Position numbers and translations under genes: made by a program
In this document: positions 33,708 through 42,334 of the stretch, piece by piece
How positions within the stretch are numbered: the first letter of the stretch is position 1
How the letters are laid out: each line of letters begins with the position of its first letter
Assembly (NCBI GenBank): GCA_042095835.1
Contig: JBELML010000031.1
Location: forward strand, 1-48,012
Direction of reading: 5' to 3'
Length of the DNA: 48,012 bases
Source: DATFKA01 sp042095835
GTDB lineage: Bacteria > Bacteroidota > Bacteroidia > Chitinophagales > Saprospiraceae
Notes under the pieces: model-generated
Database searches by the model: none
What the model was told of the DNA's origin: nothing
The model's input: only the letters and a program-made list of their open reading frames with translations

Positions 33708-34206
33708 GTCTTTCTGATTTTGAAGGTGAAACCATACCTAGGAGACCACTATTTTGTTCTTTCATTTTTACGGCTAGATGTATTGCTTCTCTTATTCTTT
33801 GATAAGTACCGCAGCGACAAATATTGGTCATAGCCTGATCGATGTCGTCATCTGTAGGCTTGGGATTGTCATTAAGTAAGGCCTCTGCTGCTACAATCAT
33901 GCCTGATTGACAATAACCACATTGGGGCACTTGCATCTCTATCCATGCCTGTTGGACTGCTGAAAGCTGACCATCTGGGGAGACCCCTTCAATCGTGGTG
34001 ATTTCTTTGCCTTCAGCCATTGATACCGGTAAGGTACAAGTACGGGTAGCTTTGCCATCGAGCATGATGGAGCAGGCTCCGCAGGAGGCAACACCACAGC
34101 CAAATTTAGTGCCCGTCATGCCTAGCTCGTCCCGCAATACCCAGAGTAGGGGCATCTGTGGTTCGACCTCAACGGAAACACTTTTTCCATTAATTTTGAG
34201 TTGCAT
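33700..34206 (-). CDS. iorA: (2Fe-2S) subunit of IorAB-type oxidoreductase
   Basis: A 168-residue iron-sulfur subunit with two clusters: plant-type ferredoxin cysteines C37, C42, C45 and C57 (FGCGVASCGACSIML, TRTC) and the helical [2Fe-2S]-2 domain cysteines C96, C99, C130 and C132 (CGYCQSG, NICRCGTY). It has no signal peptide and is presumably exported in complex with the twin-arginine subunit. The gene precedes iorB and overlaps it by 8 nt. The upstream 131 bp contain no clear feature. Confidence 0.93.
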   Translation of the reverse strand: MQLKINGKSVSVEVEPQMPLLWVLRDELGMTGTKFGCGVASCGACSIMLDGKATRTCTLPVSMAEGKEITTIEGVSPDGQLSAVQQAWIEMQVPQCGYCQSGMIVAAEALLNDNPKPTDDDIDQAMTNICRCGTYQRIREAIHLAVKMKEQNSGLLGMVSPSKSERHG

Positions 34207-34337
34207 ATCTTTTGATTCTCTTGATTGGTAATAACTCTAAGATTTAAGATAGTTAAAAAGAAGCAACCCTAGCTTGGAGAAAGCACTCAATTGTAGAAAT
34301 TGACACTTGATTTACCGATTTAGGCTTATGGCTTGGC

Positions 34338-34667
34338 TTAGGGAGTGAAACCTATAACCCCTAGATTTTGGGCACTTTCAAAAAAGTCGAGATACCAGGC
34401 ACCGCTGACCTGTGCCGGATCAGGGTCTCCCTGGCAATCAACAGGATATTGGACCATATCGATACAAGGGTTACCTAAGAGATAATAATATTGATTTTCA
34501 AACAAGTATAGCTCAAGGAAAAAGCCACAGCCAATCTCCTGACCATCATAAGGAATCATATCTAATTGCTCTAATAGCGTTTCTGTACAAGCCGGAGAGG
34601 GTAACTCTTCTTTTGAGCAGCCGAAAAGAAACAGTAAACAAACCAAAAACAAAATATTCCTAAGCAT
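34338..34667 (-). CDS. Small lipoprotein, unknown function
   Basis: About 109 residues. A TTG in frame at 34676 exists, but the ATG at 34667 gives a clean lipoprotein signal (MLRNILFLVCLLFLFGC, Cys about 17). The mature part has four more cysteines (ACTETLL, GCGFFLE, NPCIDM, DCQG), suggesting disulfide bonds, and many aromatic residues. It is not a family I recognise. Located upstream of and convergent with nothing obvious: it points toward iorA's start. Monocistronic. Confidence 0.7.
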   Translation of the reverse strand: MLRNILFLVCLLFLFGCSKEELPSPACTETLLEQLDMIPYDGQEIGCGFFLELYLFENQYYYLLGNPCIDMVQYPVDCQGDPDPAQVSGAWYLDFFESAQNLGVIGFTP

Positions 34668-34817
34668 AGTAGGCAAGACTTTGATGAAACTTTAATTAGT
34701 AAAGACTATAATTGGGGCGAGGGCGGTTGGAAGAAGAGCTGCTTTTTTTTCAGAAAAGCAATAGATATAGCAGACTTGGGGCTAAAGCTAGAATTATTGG
34801 TTTTTTGTTGGCAGAAG

Positions 34818-34843
34818 TTCTATTTTGGGGCCTCAAAATAGAA
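34818..34843 (+). promoter_or_regulatory. 10-bp hairpin just upstream of a lipoprotein start codon
   Basis: TTCTATTTTG (34818-34827) pairs perfectly with CAAAATAGAA (34834-34843), with a GGGCCT loop. The ATG follows only four bases later (34848). It could block ribosome access or act as a leader signal; it could also be an operator. No terminator-like T run follows. Confidence 0.5.
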
Positions 34844-34847
34844 GACT

Positions 34848-35540
34848 ATGGATAATATGAAAACGATAAGAATTTTACTAGGCTGCTTTTTGGTTTTGAG
34901 TGCTGCCTTTTTAGTGAGTTGTGGCTTGAGTGAACCCGATGAGCAAGATTTCTTTACTCAAACCATCCGCTATCAATACGAGCGCTTTCCGGAACCAGAA
35001 GCCAGCTTTTTTCAGGTGAATGGTAATGGTAATTTGGAAAGTATTACTGTTGGGATTCCTTTTCCTGCAGGTCAAGATTCTACCGCATTCGCTGACGCTT
35101 TTTTCGCTGAAGTGGATTCCATTTATAAAGCAACTGAGGAGGCTTTTGGCTTTGATTATATCCAAGTAATCGGTCTTGATTCGTTTAGGCTAGGGATTAA
35201 CACCAATGGTAGAGATACCGTCCTGAGTGGCCCACTTACGATTACTGCTGCTAATCAGACTGTCTTATCTCCTCCTGGTTCAAATTCTGTAATTCTACGT
35301 GGTGTTCCAGGAGATCGTTTTTTGATCGTGGAGTTTATTGGATGTGTGTATTACTACGAAGATATCGATACGGGCGAAAGGACAGATACGGCCCTCTTTC
35401 GGGGGCTTGCAAATTCAGCCTTGAATTCGGTAAGAGAAATTGCCGAATTTGCTTACTTGGAGGAACGGACTACCTTTAACTTGCAGACCAATGATACGGT
35501 AGGTATTATATATAGCTCCTATGAATTTAGGTTGCAATAA
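34848..35540 (+). CDS. Putative lipoprotein, unknown function
   Basis: A 230-residue exported protein with a lipoprotein signal (IRILLGCFLVLSAAFLVSC) followed by GLSEPDEQDFF. The rest is a mix of beta segments (RYQYERFPEPEASFFQVNGNGN, GPLTITAANQTVLSPPG, IVEFIGCVYYYEDIDTG). A second ATG at 34857 gives a more usual signal peptide and may be the true start. Not a family I recognise. The stop is six bases from the convergent 98-residue gene. A hairpin lies directly in front of the start. Confidence 0.75.
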   Translation: MDNMKTIRILLGCFLVLSAAFLVSCGLSEPDEQDFFTQTIRYQYERFPEPEASFFQVNGNGNLESITVGIPFPAGQDSTAFADAFFAEVDSIYKATEEAFGFDYIQVIGLDSFRLGINTNGRDTVLSGPLTITAANQTVLSPPGSNSVILRGVPGDRFLIVEFIGCVYYYEDIDTGERTDTALFRGLANSALNSVREIAEFAYLEERTTFNLQTNDTVGIIYSSYEFRLQ

Positions 35541-35546
35541 CATTTG

Positions 35547-35843
35547 CTATCGATACCAAACTCTGAAAAATTGATGCCAGCGGGCTACGATTCCGTCGCT
35601 TTGGCTTATTTTTAGCTCTGGATCTGTACTACCTTTCTCGGCTGCTTTGTGGATATTGGGGAGTACCACCGTCTCTATATTGATGATTCTATAATCAGGG
35701 TGAGCTATGACCCACTGATCTAGCTCCAATAGCGTATCTTCCATAGAGGCATAAACAGCAGGTGTCAGAAAGGCGCTAGGCTTTACTTGCTTGGGTACAA
35801 AATCCTTAAACTTGAGTTGATGATGGTCAAAATCTGGAGACAT
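35547..35843 (-). CDS. Conserved-looking small protein, unknown function
   Basis: A 98-residue soluble protein starting MSPDFDHHQLKFKDF, with a helical first half (SMEDTLLELDQWVIAHPDYRI), a strand NIETVVLP and an aromatic C-terminus (GIVARWHQFFRVWYR). It has no signal peptide. No domain is recognised. The frame has an ATG, ends cleanly and fills the space between two real genes, so it is probably real. It converges on the lipoprotein gene with a gap of only six bases. Confidence 0.6.
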   Translation of the reverse strand: MSPDFDHHQLKFKDFVPKQVKPSAFLTPAVYASMEDTLLELDQWVIAHPDYRIINIETVVLPNIHKAAEKGSTDPELKISQSDGIVARWHQFFRVWYR

Positions 35844-35888
35844 ATTTTTACCTAAAAATAAAAAACTATCTCCAGAATCATCGTCTTA

Positions 35889-36101
35889 TTAAGTGGCTTC
35901 TTTTTTGGTAGAAAGGCCAAGTAGCGAATAAATGGCGCACCAATTCACCAAGCCCGTAAAGAGAAAAATGACGCCTGCGACAGCTAAAATTATTCCTAAA
36001 GTACTTGTTAGTGCCAGCTGACCTGTGGCAAATAAAATGGCAATGACAACACCTGCAATTAAGCGAATCATGCGGTCTGGTTTTCCTAAATTACTCTTCA
36101 T
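35889..36101 (-). CDS. YgaP-type DUF2892 membrane protein
   Basis: A 70-residue inner-membrane protein of the DUF2892 family: amphipathic start MKSNLGKPDRMIRLIAGVVI, two membrane segments with a central LGIILAVAGVIFLFTGLVNWCAIYSLLGL. The signature is the N-terminal R-x-IR followed by FLFTGLV..C..Y.LLG, seen here. In YgaP it follows a rhodanese domain; here it stands alone. Biochemical role unknown. A 33-residue single-pass protein is encoded nine bases upstream on the same strand. Confidence 0.85.
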   Translation of the reverse strand: MKSNLGKPDRMIRLIAGVVIAILFATGQLALTSTLGIILAVAGVIFLFTGLVNWCAIYSLLGLSTKKEAT

Positions 36102-36110
36102 ACTTGTTGA

Positions 36111-36212
36111 TTAGTTGATGATAAAGTCAATTAATAACCCTAAACCGATCATTAGGCTCATGCAGATGACACAAGCCAATATGATTTTTATCCATTTAGG
36201 GTACTTACTCAT
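36111..36212 (-). CDS. 33-residue single-pass membrane protein
   Basis: The frame starts with ATG at 36212 and ends TAA at 36111-36113: SKYPKWIKIILACVICMSLM then IGLGLLIDFIIN. One hydrophobic helix follows a positively charged start, which fits an inner-membrane protein with its N-terminus inside. A GGAGG sits just before the ATG, closer than usual. The gene is nine bases upstream of the DUF2892 gene, so the two should be co-transcribed. Too short to be certain. Confidence 0.5.
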   Translation of the reverse strand: MSKYPKWIKIILACVICMSLMIGLGLLIDFIIN

Positions 36213-36378
36213 ACCTCCAAAATTTGTAATTGTTGAGCTGTTTTTTGGTGACATATATCACCAAAATCAATTTTTTTTGTATTGGAGCGCTCCCTTTTAA
36301 GCCTGGTTTAAACATTTTTGTAAAAGATTACCTTTCTTATTTCTACCTTAATCAGCTAATCACTAATACAACAAAGCG

Positions 36379-39300
36379 ATGAAGTACCTTTCTACCTATT
36401 GGATATTCTCTTGCCTTCTACTATGCTTTCTTTCTCCGCTCGCTGCTTTCCAAACGGATACTACACAGGTTGATACCCTGAAAAAAGAACAAGCTAAAAA
36501 GCCGAAGCCACTTCCGCTTGAGGCGGGACGGAGCTTTGAATTTGACCTCAATGAAGGCTCGTGGATTGCCCTCGATATACGACCTGATGGTCAGGAAATT
36601 GTTTTTGATTTCTTGGGCGATTTATACACATTACCCATCGCTGGTGGAACAGCTACTCCAATCACCCAAGGTTTTCCATTTGATAGTCAGCCTCGATATA
36701 GCCCAGATGGTAAAAAGATCGTCTATATCTCTGATGAATCAGGAGGTGAAAATGTATGGGTTTACGACCTAGAAACGGAGAAGAAAAAACAGATTACAAA
36801 AGGGAATAAAAACCCCTACCAATCCCCCGAATGGTCTCCTGATGGCCAATATTTGATTGCCTCCAAACAGAGTGGACGAAATTTACACAAAATCTGGCTC
36901 TACCATATCGACGGTGGAGCGGGCACCCCTTTGGTCAATGAACCCAATAACCGTAGAATGCTCGAAGGGGCATTTAGCCCAGATGGACGCCATGTTTGGT
37001 TTTCTGTACGTACAGGTAGTTGGAATTATAATGCCGCTTTACCGCAGTACCAGATTGCCAAATATGATCGAGATCAAGGGGAAGTTATCCCTCAGGTTTC
37101 AAGGTATGGTTCTTCTTTCCGCCCTACGCCCTCCCATGATGGTAAATGGTTGGCTTATGCTACGCGTCACGATGCAGAAACGGGCCTGGTTTTAAGAGAT
37201 TTAGAAACGGGTGATGAGCAATGGTTGGCGTATCCGATTCAACACGATGACCAAGAGTCGAGAGCTAGTCGAGATGTATTACCTGGCTTTTCCTTTACAC
37301 CAGATGATAAGGCCATCATTATTTCTTATGGTGGTAAAATCTGGAGTATTGATGTGGCTACGAAAGCAGCAACTGAAGTACCTTTTAGAATCAAAGGAAG
37401 TATTGATCTTGGACCAGAGTTAGACTTTGATTATCCTATCGAAGATAGCCCCACTTTTACAGCTGTACAAATTAGAGACTTGGCTCCCTCTCCAGATGGA
37501 AAACAATTGGCATTTACTGTGCTGAATGAAGTTTATCTGATGACCTTGCCCAATGGTACACCACAAAAATTAACTACACTTGGAGGTACTCAAGCTCAAC
37601 CTACCTGGTCTCCTGATGGAGATTGGCTGGCTTTTGTTACCTGGGAAGTCGGTGGTGGAAAAGTATATAAAGTTCGTGCCGATGGGAGTGATTTGACACA
37701 AATCAACCAAGAAAATGGTGTCTTCCAGGCGCCAGCATGGTCTAATGATGGTAAGCGAATTGTACTCATCAAAGGACAGGCCGAAGATTTTAGAAACGCC
37801 TTGCGCAGAACGGCTTTCCGTGGTACAAGTGATCTAGTCTGGATAGATGCCGCCGGCTCAAGGAATAATTTTATCAGCTACACCAATGGTAGAGGAAACC
37901 CCCATTTTGTAAAAGGTTCGGATCGGATATATTTATCCGGAAGAGAGGGCTTAACTTCTATTCGCTGGGATGGAACTGACGAAAAGTTCTACCTGAAAAT
38001 CACAGGTAAAAAAGCACCTGGATCAAGTGCTGCGCCTACTGCTTCCTGGATTAGAATGGCGCCCGAAGGAGATAAAGCATTAGCTCAAATAGGAATGGAG
38101 CTTTATACCGTAACCGTACCACAAACGGGGAAAGAAAATTTTACCATCTCCGTCGCTAAAGCAGAAAATGCCATCTTCCCAGCTCAACAACTTACCGATA
38201 TCGGAGGGCAATTTCCTGCTTGGAGTTATGATGGTCAGACCGTCCATTGGGGCATTGGTAATGCGCATGTACAATATGATCTTAGTGCTGCTCGGGTGTT
38301 TGCAGATAGTATTGCGGAAAGTGATCCCAAATCAAAAGAGACTTACCAGCCGATTGAAAATAGAATAGAAGTGCCTATTGATCGAGATATTCCACAAGGA
38401 GATATCGTATTAAAAAATGCTCGACTCATCACCATGAAGGGAGATGAGGTTTTAGAGCGAGCAGATATTTGGATTCAAAATAATCGCATCAAAGGGATGG
38501 GTCGACGGTTGCCAGTGCCCAAAGGTGCTCAGGTGATGGATATGAATGGCAAAACGATTATCCCCGGCTTTGTAGATACGCATGCCCACTTTAGGCATCC
38601 AGTGAACCTACATAGAGGACAGTTTTGGCCTTATCTCTGTAACTTGGCCTTTGGAGTGATCACTACCAGAGATCCGCAAACAGCCACTACCGATGTCTTG
38701 ACTTATGGAAACTTGGTGGATGCTGGCCACTTAATTGGCCCCAGGATTTACAGTACTGGTCCTGGTATCTTTCGAGGAGAAGTTATCAAAGATCAGAAGC
38801 ATGCTAATGATATCATGATGCGTTATAGCGCTTATTATGATACAAAAACCATCAAAATGTATGGTTCTGGTAATCGTCAACAAAGGCAATGGCTGATCAA
38901 AGCTGCCAGGGAGCAATCTATTATGCCAACCACCGAAGGAGGTCTTGATTTTAAAGCCAATCTAACCCAAGTGATTGATGGTTATCCGGGGCATGAGCAT
39001 TCTTTTCCAGTATTCCCACTGTATAAAGATGTGATCGATTTGGTGGCATTTTCGCGGACGGTGTATACGCCTACTTTATTAGTAGCCTACGGTGGCCCCT
39101 GGGCAGAGAACTATTACTACGCTACAGAAAACGCACATGACGACCCAATTCTTACACGATTTATGCCCCATTCCAATCTGGATTCCAGGACGCGTCGGCG
39201 CAATGCAGGTTGGTTTATGGAAGAGGAGCATGTCTTCGAAGAACTTGCAGTTTATGTAAAAGACTTGGTAGCAGCCGGAGGCCGAGCTGGCGTAGGAAGC

Positions 39301-39648
39301 CACGGGCAACTACAGGGCTTAGGCTTTCATTGGGAACTTTGGGCTATGCAATCCGGAGGTATTTCTGAGCATGATATATTAAAAGTAGCTACCATCATTG
39401 GTGCGGAAGGTATTGGCTTGGAACAGGACTTGGGTTCGCTGGAAGTTGGAAAGCTCGCTGATTTGATTATTTTGGATAAAAATCCACTAGAAAATATTCG
39501 CAATTCTAAAGCCATCTCCTATGTCATGAAAAATGGGCGCTTATATGAAGCTACTACTTTAGACGAGGTATATCCAAACCCCAAAACACTTGGAAAATTG
39601 TGGTGGCAAGATTTTGCCCCGGTGAATGTGCCAGGTGTAGGGAAATAA
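36379..39648 (+). CDS. Exported PD40-repeat amidohydrolase
   Basis: A 1089-residue exported protein: signal peptide (1-24), an N-terminal seven-or-more repeat WD40-like PD40 propeller (about 50-640; QPRYSPDGKKIVYISDESGGENVWV, EWSPDGQYL, FSFTPDDKAIIISYG), then an amidohydrolase domain (about 665-1070). The metal motif DTHAHFRHP lies near residue 731, with a lysine in the TKTIKMYGSG segment, a likely His in GHEHSFP and a C-terminal TIIGAEGIGLEQDLGSLEVGKLADLIIL typical of the family. Domain order is like the TolB-like/amidohydrolase fusions seen in Bacteroidetes. It is probably a periplasmic or secreted peptidase or imidase; the substrate is unknown. Confidence 0.88.
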   Translation: MKYLSTYWIFSCLLLCFLSPLAAFQTDTTQVDTLKKEQAKKPKPLPLEAGRSFEFDLNEGSWIALDIRPDGQEIVFDFLGDLYTLPIAGGTATPITQGFPFDSQPRYSPDGKKIVYISDESGGENVWVYDLETEKKKQITKGNKNPYQSPEWSPDGQYLIASKQSGRNLHKIWLYHIDGGAGTPLVNEPNNRRMLEGAFSPDGRHVWFSVRTGSWNYNAALPQYQIAKYDRDQGEVIPQVSRYGSSFRPTPSHDGKWLAYATRHDAETGLVLRDLETGDEQWLAYPIQHDDQESRASRDVLPGFSFTPDDKAIIISYGGKIWSIDVATKAATEVPFRIKGSIDLGPELDFDYPIEDSPTFTAVQIRDLAPSPDGKQLAFTVLNEVYLMTLPNGTPQKLTTLGGTQAQPTWSPDGDWLAFVTWEVGGGKVYKVRADGSDLTQINQENGVFQAPAWSNDGKRIVLIKGQAEDFRNALRRTAFRGTSDLVWIDAAGSRNNFISYTNGRGNPHFVKGSDRIYLSGREGLTSIRWDGTDEKFYLKITGKKAPGSSAAPTASWIRMAPEGDKALAQIGMELYTVTVPQTGKENFTISVAKAENAIFPAQQLTDIGGQFPAWSYDGQTVHWGIGNAHVQYDLSAARVFADSIAESDPKSKETYQPIENRIEVPIDRDIPQGDIVLKNARLITMKGDEVLERADIWIQNNRIKGMGRRLPVPKGAQVMDMNGKTIIPGFVDTHAHFRHPVNLHRGQFWPYLCNLAFGVITTRDPQTATTDVLTYGNLVDAGHLIGPRIYSTGPGIFRGEVIKDQKHANDIMMRYSAYYDTKTIKMYGSGNRQQRQWLIKAAREQSIMPTTEGGLDFKANLTQVIDGYPGHEHSFPVFPLYKDVIDLVAFSRTVYTPTLLVAYGGPWAENYYYATENAHDDPILTRFMPHSNLDSRTRRRNAGWFMEEEHVFEELAVYVKDLVAAGGRAGVGSHGQLQGLGFHWELWAMQSGGISEHDILKVATIIGAEGIGLEQDLGSLEVGKLADLIILDKNPLENIRNSKAISYVMKNGRLYEATTLDEVYPNPKTLGKLWWQDFAPVNVPGVGK

Positions 39649-39686
39649 ATTTACTTAGAGAGGGCATATGATGGATAATAAAAATT

Positions 39687-39719
39687 CTAGAAGGTGAACG
39701 TATCGTATTCACCTTCTAG
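39687..39719. terminator. Bidirectional terminator after the amidohydrolase gene
   Basis: CTAGAAGGTGAA (39687-39698) and TTCACCTTCTAG (39708-39719) pair perfectly, with a nine-base loop. AAAATT precedes and GTTTTTATA follows, so it can act in both directions between converging genes. Confidence 0.85.
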
Positions 39720-39758
39720 GTTTTTATAGAGTACAATTTTTGTTGCTTTATTCTTGAT

Positions 39759-41111
39759 CTAGAATTTTCTGTAAGTAGCATCCAAGAATTGATTCGCTGC
39801 GGCTTCATCAAAAAGCTCTTTGTCACTATTCCAGTGTAGCGTTTTATTAGGGAATCTTCCAGCAATGACACCTAATAAAATGGTTTCTGTTAAGCGAGCT
39901 GCGTAGGAAAATGGTGCGGTACACTCTGCTTTCCCTAAGCAGGCATCAATGAACTGATGATAGTGCTTATTACTTTCTGTACCATAGTCGCTTGTCGGTC
40001 CTCCCAAGTCCGTGGTCTGGGCGATTTTCTCAATCTCAGGCGTCAAATCCTGGTATTCACCATCTACAATTAGCCTTGGCAGCTGCATGAAGTGAGGTAG
40101 CAATAAGCGGCGCCCGTCTTCTCCGATAAACATAGCCCCTTGATCTGGTAGCTGATCACCATTAGGTAATTTGAGGTGTTTATGCTTTTTAGGAGCCCCC
40201 TGGCCATCGTACCAAATCCATTTGAATTTCTCAGTAGTGTACTGCGTCGGTGGGAAGGTATAAGTGACAATATTATTTTCTGGAAAGCCAAACCCATTTG
40301 GCTTACGACACTTATTCTTTATCGTTTTAGGTACATCTAGAGCTAAAGCATTATAGGGCGTATCAAAAATATGGACACCCATATCTCCCAACGTACCACA
40401 GCCATAGTCTACCAGCTTACGCCAGTTTCCAGGATGATAAACCTCCTCTTTATAAGAGCGTTCGGCAGCTGTGCCTAGCCATAAATTCCAATCTAAATAA
40501 TCAGGAACGGTATCTTCGCTTGAAGGCGCAGGGCCATCATAACCCCAATTTTTAGGCGACCAAGCATGTACCGTTTTTATCTTTCCAATAATACCTGATT
40601 GGATAAGCAGCGTAGCCAATTTATAATCATAAAAGGAGTGTACCTGTATACCCATTTGGGTGATCAGTTGCTTGTCGGCTGCTTTTTTGCGCATCGCGCG
40701 CGCCTCCATGACGTGGTGCGTCAGTGGTTTTTGGCAATAAACATGCTTGTCCATATCCATAGCCATCATAGACGCAGGTGCGTGGGTATGATCAGGAGTC
40801 GACACAACTACTGCATCGATATCGTCACTCATCTCTTTGAGCAAGACCCGGTAATCGGCATAGATTTTGGCATCAGGAAACATTTCCTGCGCCTTTTTTA
40901 ATGATCTGGTATCGACATCACAGAGTGCAGTAACCTTGACGGATTGGTGAGAGGATATGGCTTTGAGGTCTTCCATACCCATGCCTCCGACACCAATGTG
41001 AGCAGTACGGATCATGTCTTTTTTCTTGTTAGCAGCCCAGACAACGGAGGGCAAAAATGCTACCGTAGAAGAAAGTAGAGCGGCTTGTTTGAGAAACTCT
41101 CTTTTGTTCAT
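39759..41111 (-). CDS. Gfo/Idh/MocA-family NAD(P)-dependent oxidoreductase, exported
   Basis: About 450 residues. The start at ATG 41111 gives NKREFLKQAALLSSTVAFLP, a Sec/Tat-like signal, so the enzyme acts outside the cytoplasm; a longer in-frame start at 41159 would bury the signal. The Rossmann domain has TAHIGVGGMGMEDL and LCDVDTRSLKKAQEMFP; EKP-type motif is here YCQKPLTHHVMEARAM, followed by GIQVHSFYDY. This family oxidises or isomerises sugars. A GH-like partner is not adjacent. Its upstream region contains three hairpin elements (41181-41711). Confidence 0.88.
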   Translation of the reverse strand: MNKREFLKQAALLSSTVAFLPSVVWAANKKKDMIRTAHIGVGGMGMEDLKAISSHQSVKVTALCDVDTRSLKKAQEMFPDAKIYADYRVLLKEMSDDIDAVVVSTPDHTHAPASMMAMDMDKHVYCQKPLTHHVMEARAMRKKAADKQLITQMGIQVHSFYDYKLATLLIQSGIIGKIKTVHAWSPKNWGYDGPAPSSEDTVPDYLDWNLWLGTAAERSYKEEVYHPGNWRKLVDYGCGTLGDMGVHIFDTPYNALALDVPKTIKNKCRKPNGFGFPENNIVTYTFPPTQYTTEKFKWIWYDGQGAPKKHKHLKLPNGDQLPDQGAMFIGEDGRRLLLPHFMQLPRLIVDGEYQDLTPEIEKIAQTTDLGGPTSDYGTESNKHYHQFIDACLGKAECTAPFSYAARLTETILLGVIAGRFPNKTLHWNSDKELFDEAAANQFLDATYRKF

Positions 41112-41180
41112 ATATGCTAATTTTGATTTTTGTTTGGAAAAGGTCAACCAAAATAGCATTATCTTTTTGTTTAGACAAAA

Positions 41181-41346
41181 TAGACTTTATTCGAGAGTGG
41201 TTTTATGAGATAAAAATGAAGAGTTTTGTTTCCAATCAAGGCACGCCCGGAGCCTAATAGCCTTAGCTATTAAGGTGAGGACGCAACGCAGAGTGGGAGC
41301 AAAAGACGATTTTTTAGCCACACAAAATTATTTCGAATAAAGTCTA
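41181..41346. repeat. Hairpin element of the CAAGGCA family, copy 1 of the 41-kb cluster
   Basis: A 14-bp perfect inverted terminal repeat, TAGACTTTATTCGA (41181-41194) and its complement (41333-41346), bounds 166 bp. Inward, the arms continue imperfectly, mostly with transitions. The core has CAAGGCA (41237-41243), the apical hairpin TAGC-CTTA-GCTA in CCTAATAGCCTTAGCTATTA, and CGCAGAG (41287-41293). No target duplication flanks it. Confidence 0.8.
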
Positions 41347-41415
41347 ATGTGTAAGGAGGAGTTTTGGTTTAATTTAGAGTTAGGGCTCAATACACTGCGT
41401 AATAAATTACTTAAC

Positions 41416-41525
41416 GTTTTGAAGCCATCTTTGAAGCAATCTCTGCGTTATGTACTCGGCTTCGTAGCTAAGGCTACGAGCCTGCGCCATGCCTTGATCT
41501 AGCTTAAAATCTGGTAGTTCAAAAC
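41416..41525. repeat. Hairpin element of the CAAGGCA family, copy 2, reverse orientation
   Basis: Arms GTTTTGAA (41416-41423) and TTCAAAAC (41518-41525) bound 110 bp. The reverse complement shows CAAGGCATGGCGCAGGC, apical hairpin GTAGC-CTTA-GCTAC and AACGCAGAG, the same order as copies 1 and 3. It lies between those two copies. Confidence 0.7.
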
Positions 41526-41546
41526 ATCAATAAACTTTTTGCACAG

Positions 41547-41711
41547 TAGAGTTTATGTAAGTTAGTTTTGTATAGAGAATCAATTAAGATTTTTGAACAG
41601 ATCAAGAAACAGGCGGAGCCTAATAGCCATAGCTATTATGGCGAGCATGTGCCGCAGAGCTGTGCAAAAAGATTTTTTAGGCTCATACGAAATTGATTTA
41701 CATAAACTCTA
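41547..41711. repeat. Hairpin element of the CAAGGCA family, copy 3
   Basis: A perfect 14-bp inverted terminal repeat, TAGAGTTTATGTAA (41547-41560) and its complement (41698-41711), bounds 165 bp. The following arm bases differ by transitions only for about 12 positions. The core has CAAGAAACAGGCGGAGCC, apical hairpin AATAGC-CATA-GCTATT and GCCGCAGAG. It ends seven bases after the TRIC gene's stop on the minus strand. With the two copies before it, this fills the 607-bp gap, which has no gene. Confidence 0.8.
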
Positions 41712-41718
41712 GTGGTAT

Positions 41719-42312
41719 TCAAGCATTAAAAGGAACGGACCAGTGATACTTTACAGCTAGCAAGCGGATAATGATCACTACAGCAATAGATAAAACCATC
41801 GCAATATCGGTAGGAATCAAACTATCGAAAAGAAGAAAGAACACGGCGCCCGCTAAACAGGCAAAGGCATAAACCTCTTTTTGGAAAATGAGCGGCGGTT
41901 CATTAGATAATACATCTCTGATGACTCCTCCAAAAACGGCGGAGACTACACCCATCATGACCGCTACTAATGGCGACAGTCCCACCTCTAAGGTTTTTTG
42001 CAGACCTAGGATCGTGAATAGCCCAATGCCTAAAGTATCAAAGAGAAACATGCTCTTTTTCCATCTGAGGATGACCTTTTTCCAGATATAACAAACCGGT
42101 AAAGCTGCTGCAATAATGTAGATGTAAATATTGTTTTGCATCCAACCCACAGGCGTACTACCAATCAGCATATCGCGCAAAGTGCCTCCGCCTACTGCGG
42201 TTACAAAACCTAGAATGAAGACACCAAATAGGTCAAATTTGCGATCCGTTCCAGCTAGTACACCGCTGATTGCAAAAACGAAAGTCCCTATATAATCTAT
42301 AATGTTTATCAT
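41719..42312 (-). CDS. TRIC-type cation channel family membrane protein (UPF0126)
   Basis: A 197-residue protein with about seven membrane segments and two UPF0126 repeats, each with a glycine-rich motif: FVTAVGGGTLRDMLIG (about 36-51) and VVSAVFGGVIRDVLSNEPP (about 122-140). The prokaryotic TRIC family forms trimeric potassium-type channels; YadS/YicG of E. coli are relatives, with amino acid import reported for a relative. It is 22 nt downstream of the MMPL transporter gene and probably co-transcribed. Confidence 0.9.
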   Translation of the reverse strand: MINIIDYIGTFVFAISGVLAGTDRKFDLFGVFILGFVTAVGGGTLRDMLIGSTPVGWMQNNIYIYIIAAALPVCYIWKKVILRWKKSMFLFDTLGIGLFTILGLQKTLEVGLSPLVAVMMGVVSAVFGGVIRDVLSNEPPLIFQKEVYAFACLAGAVFFLLFDSLIPTDIAMVLSIAVVIIIRLLAVKYHWSVPFNA

Positions 42313-42334
42313 ATGACCACTATATTCATCAACC

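Noticed and set aside
41112..41159. Longer N-terminus of the Gfo/Idh/MocA protein from the start at 41159
   Set aside because: It would place 16 residues before a clear export signal; the ATG at 41111 gives the signal at the very N-terminus.
41181..41711. MITE or IS-derived interpretation of the hairpin elements
   Set aside because: Terminal arms differ between copies, there is no flanking target duplication, and no transposase lies in the window. A mobile origin long ago cannot be excluded.
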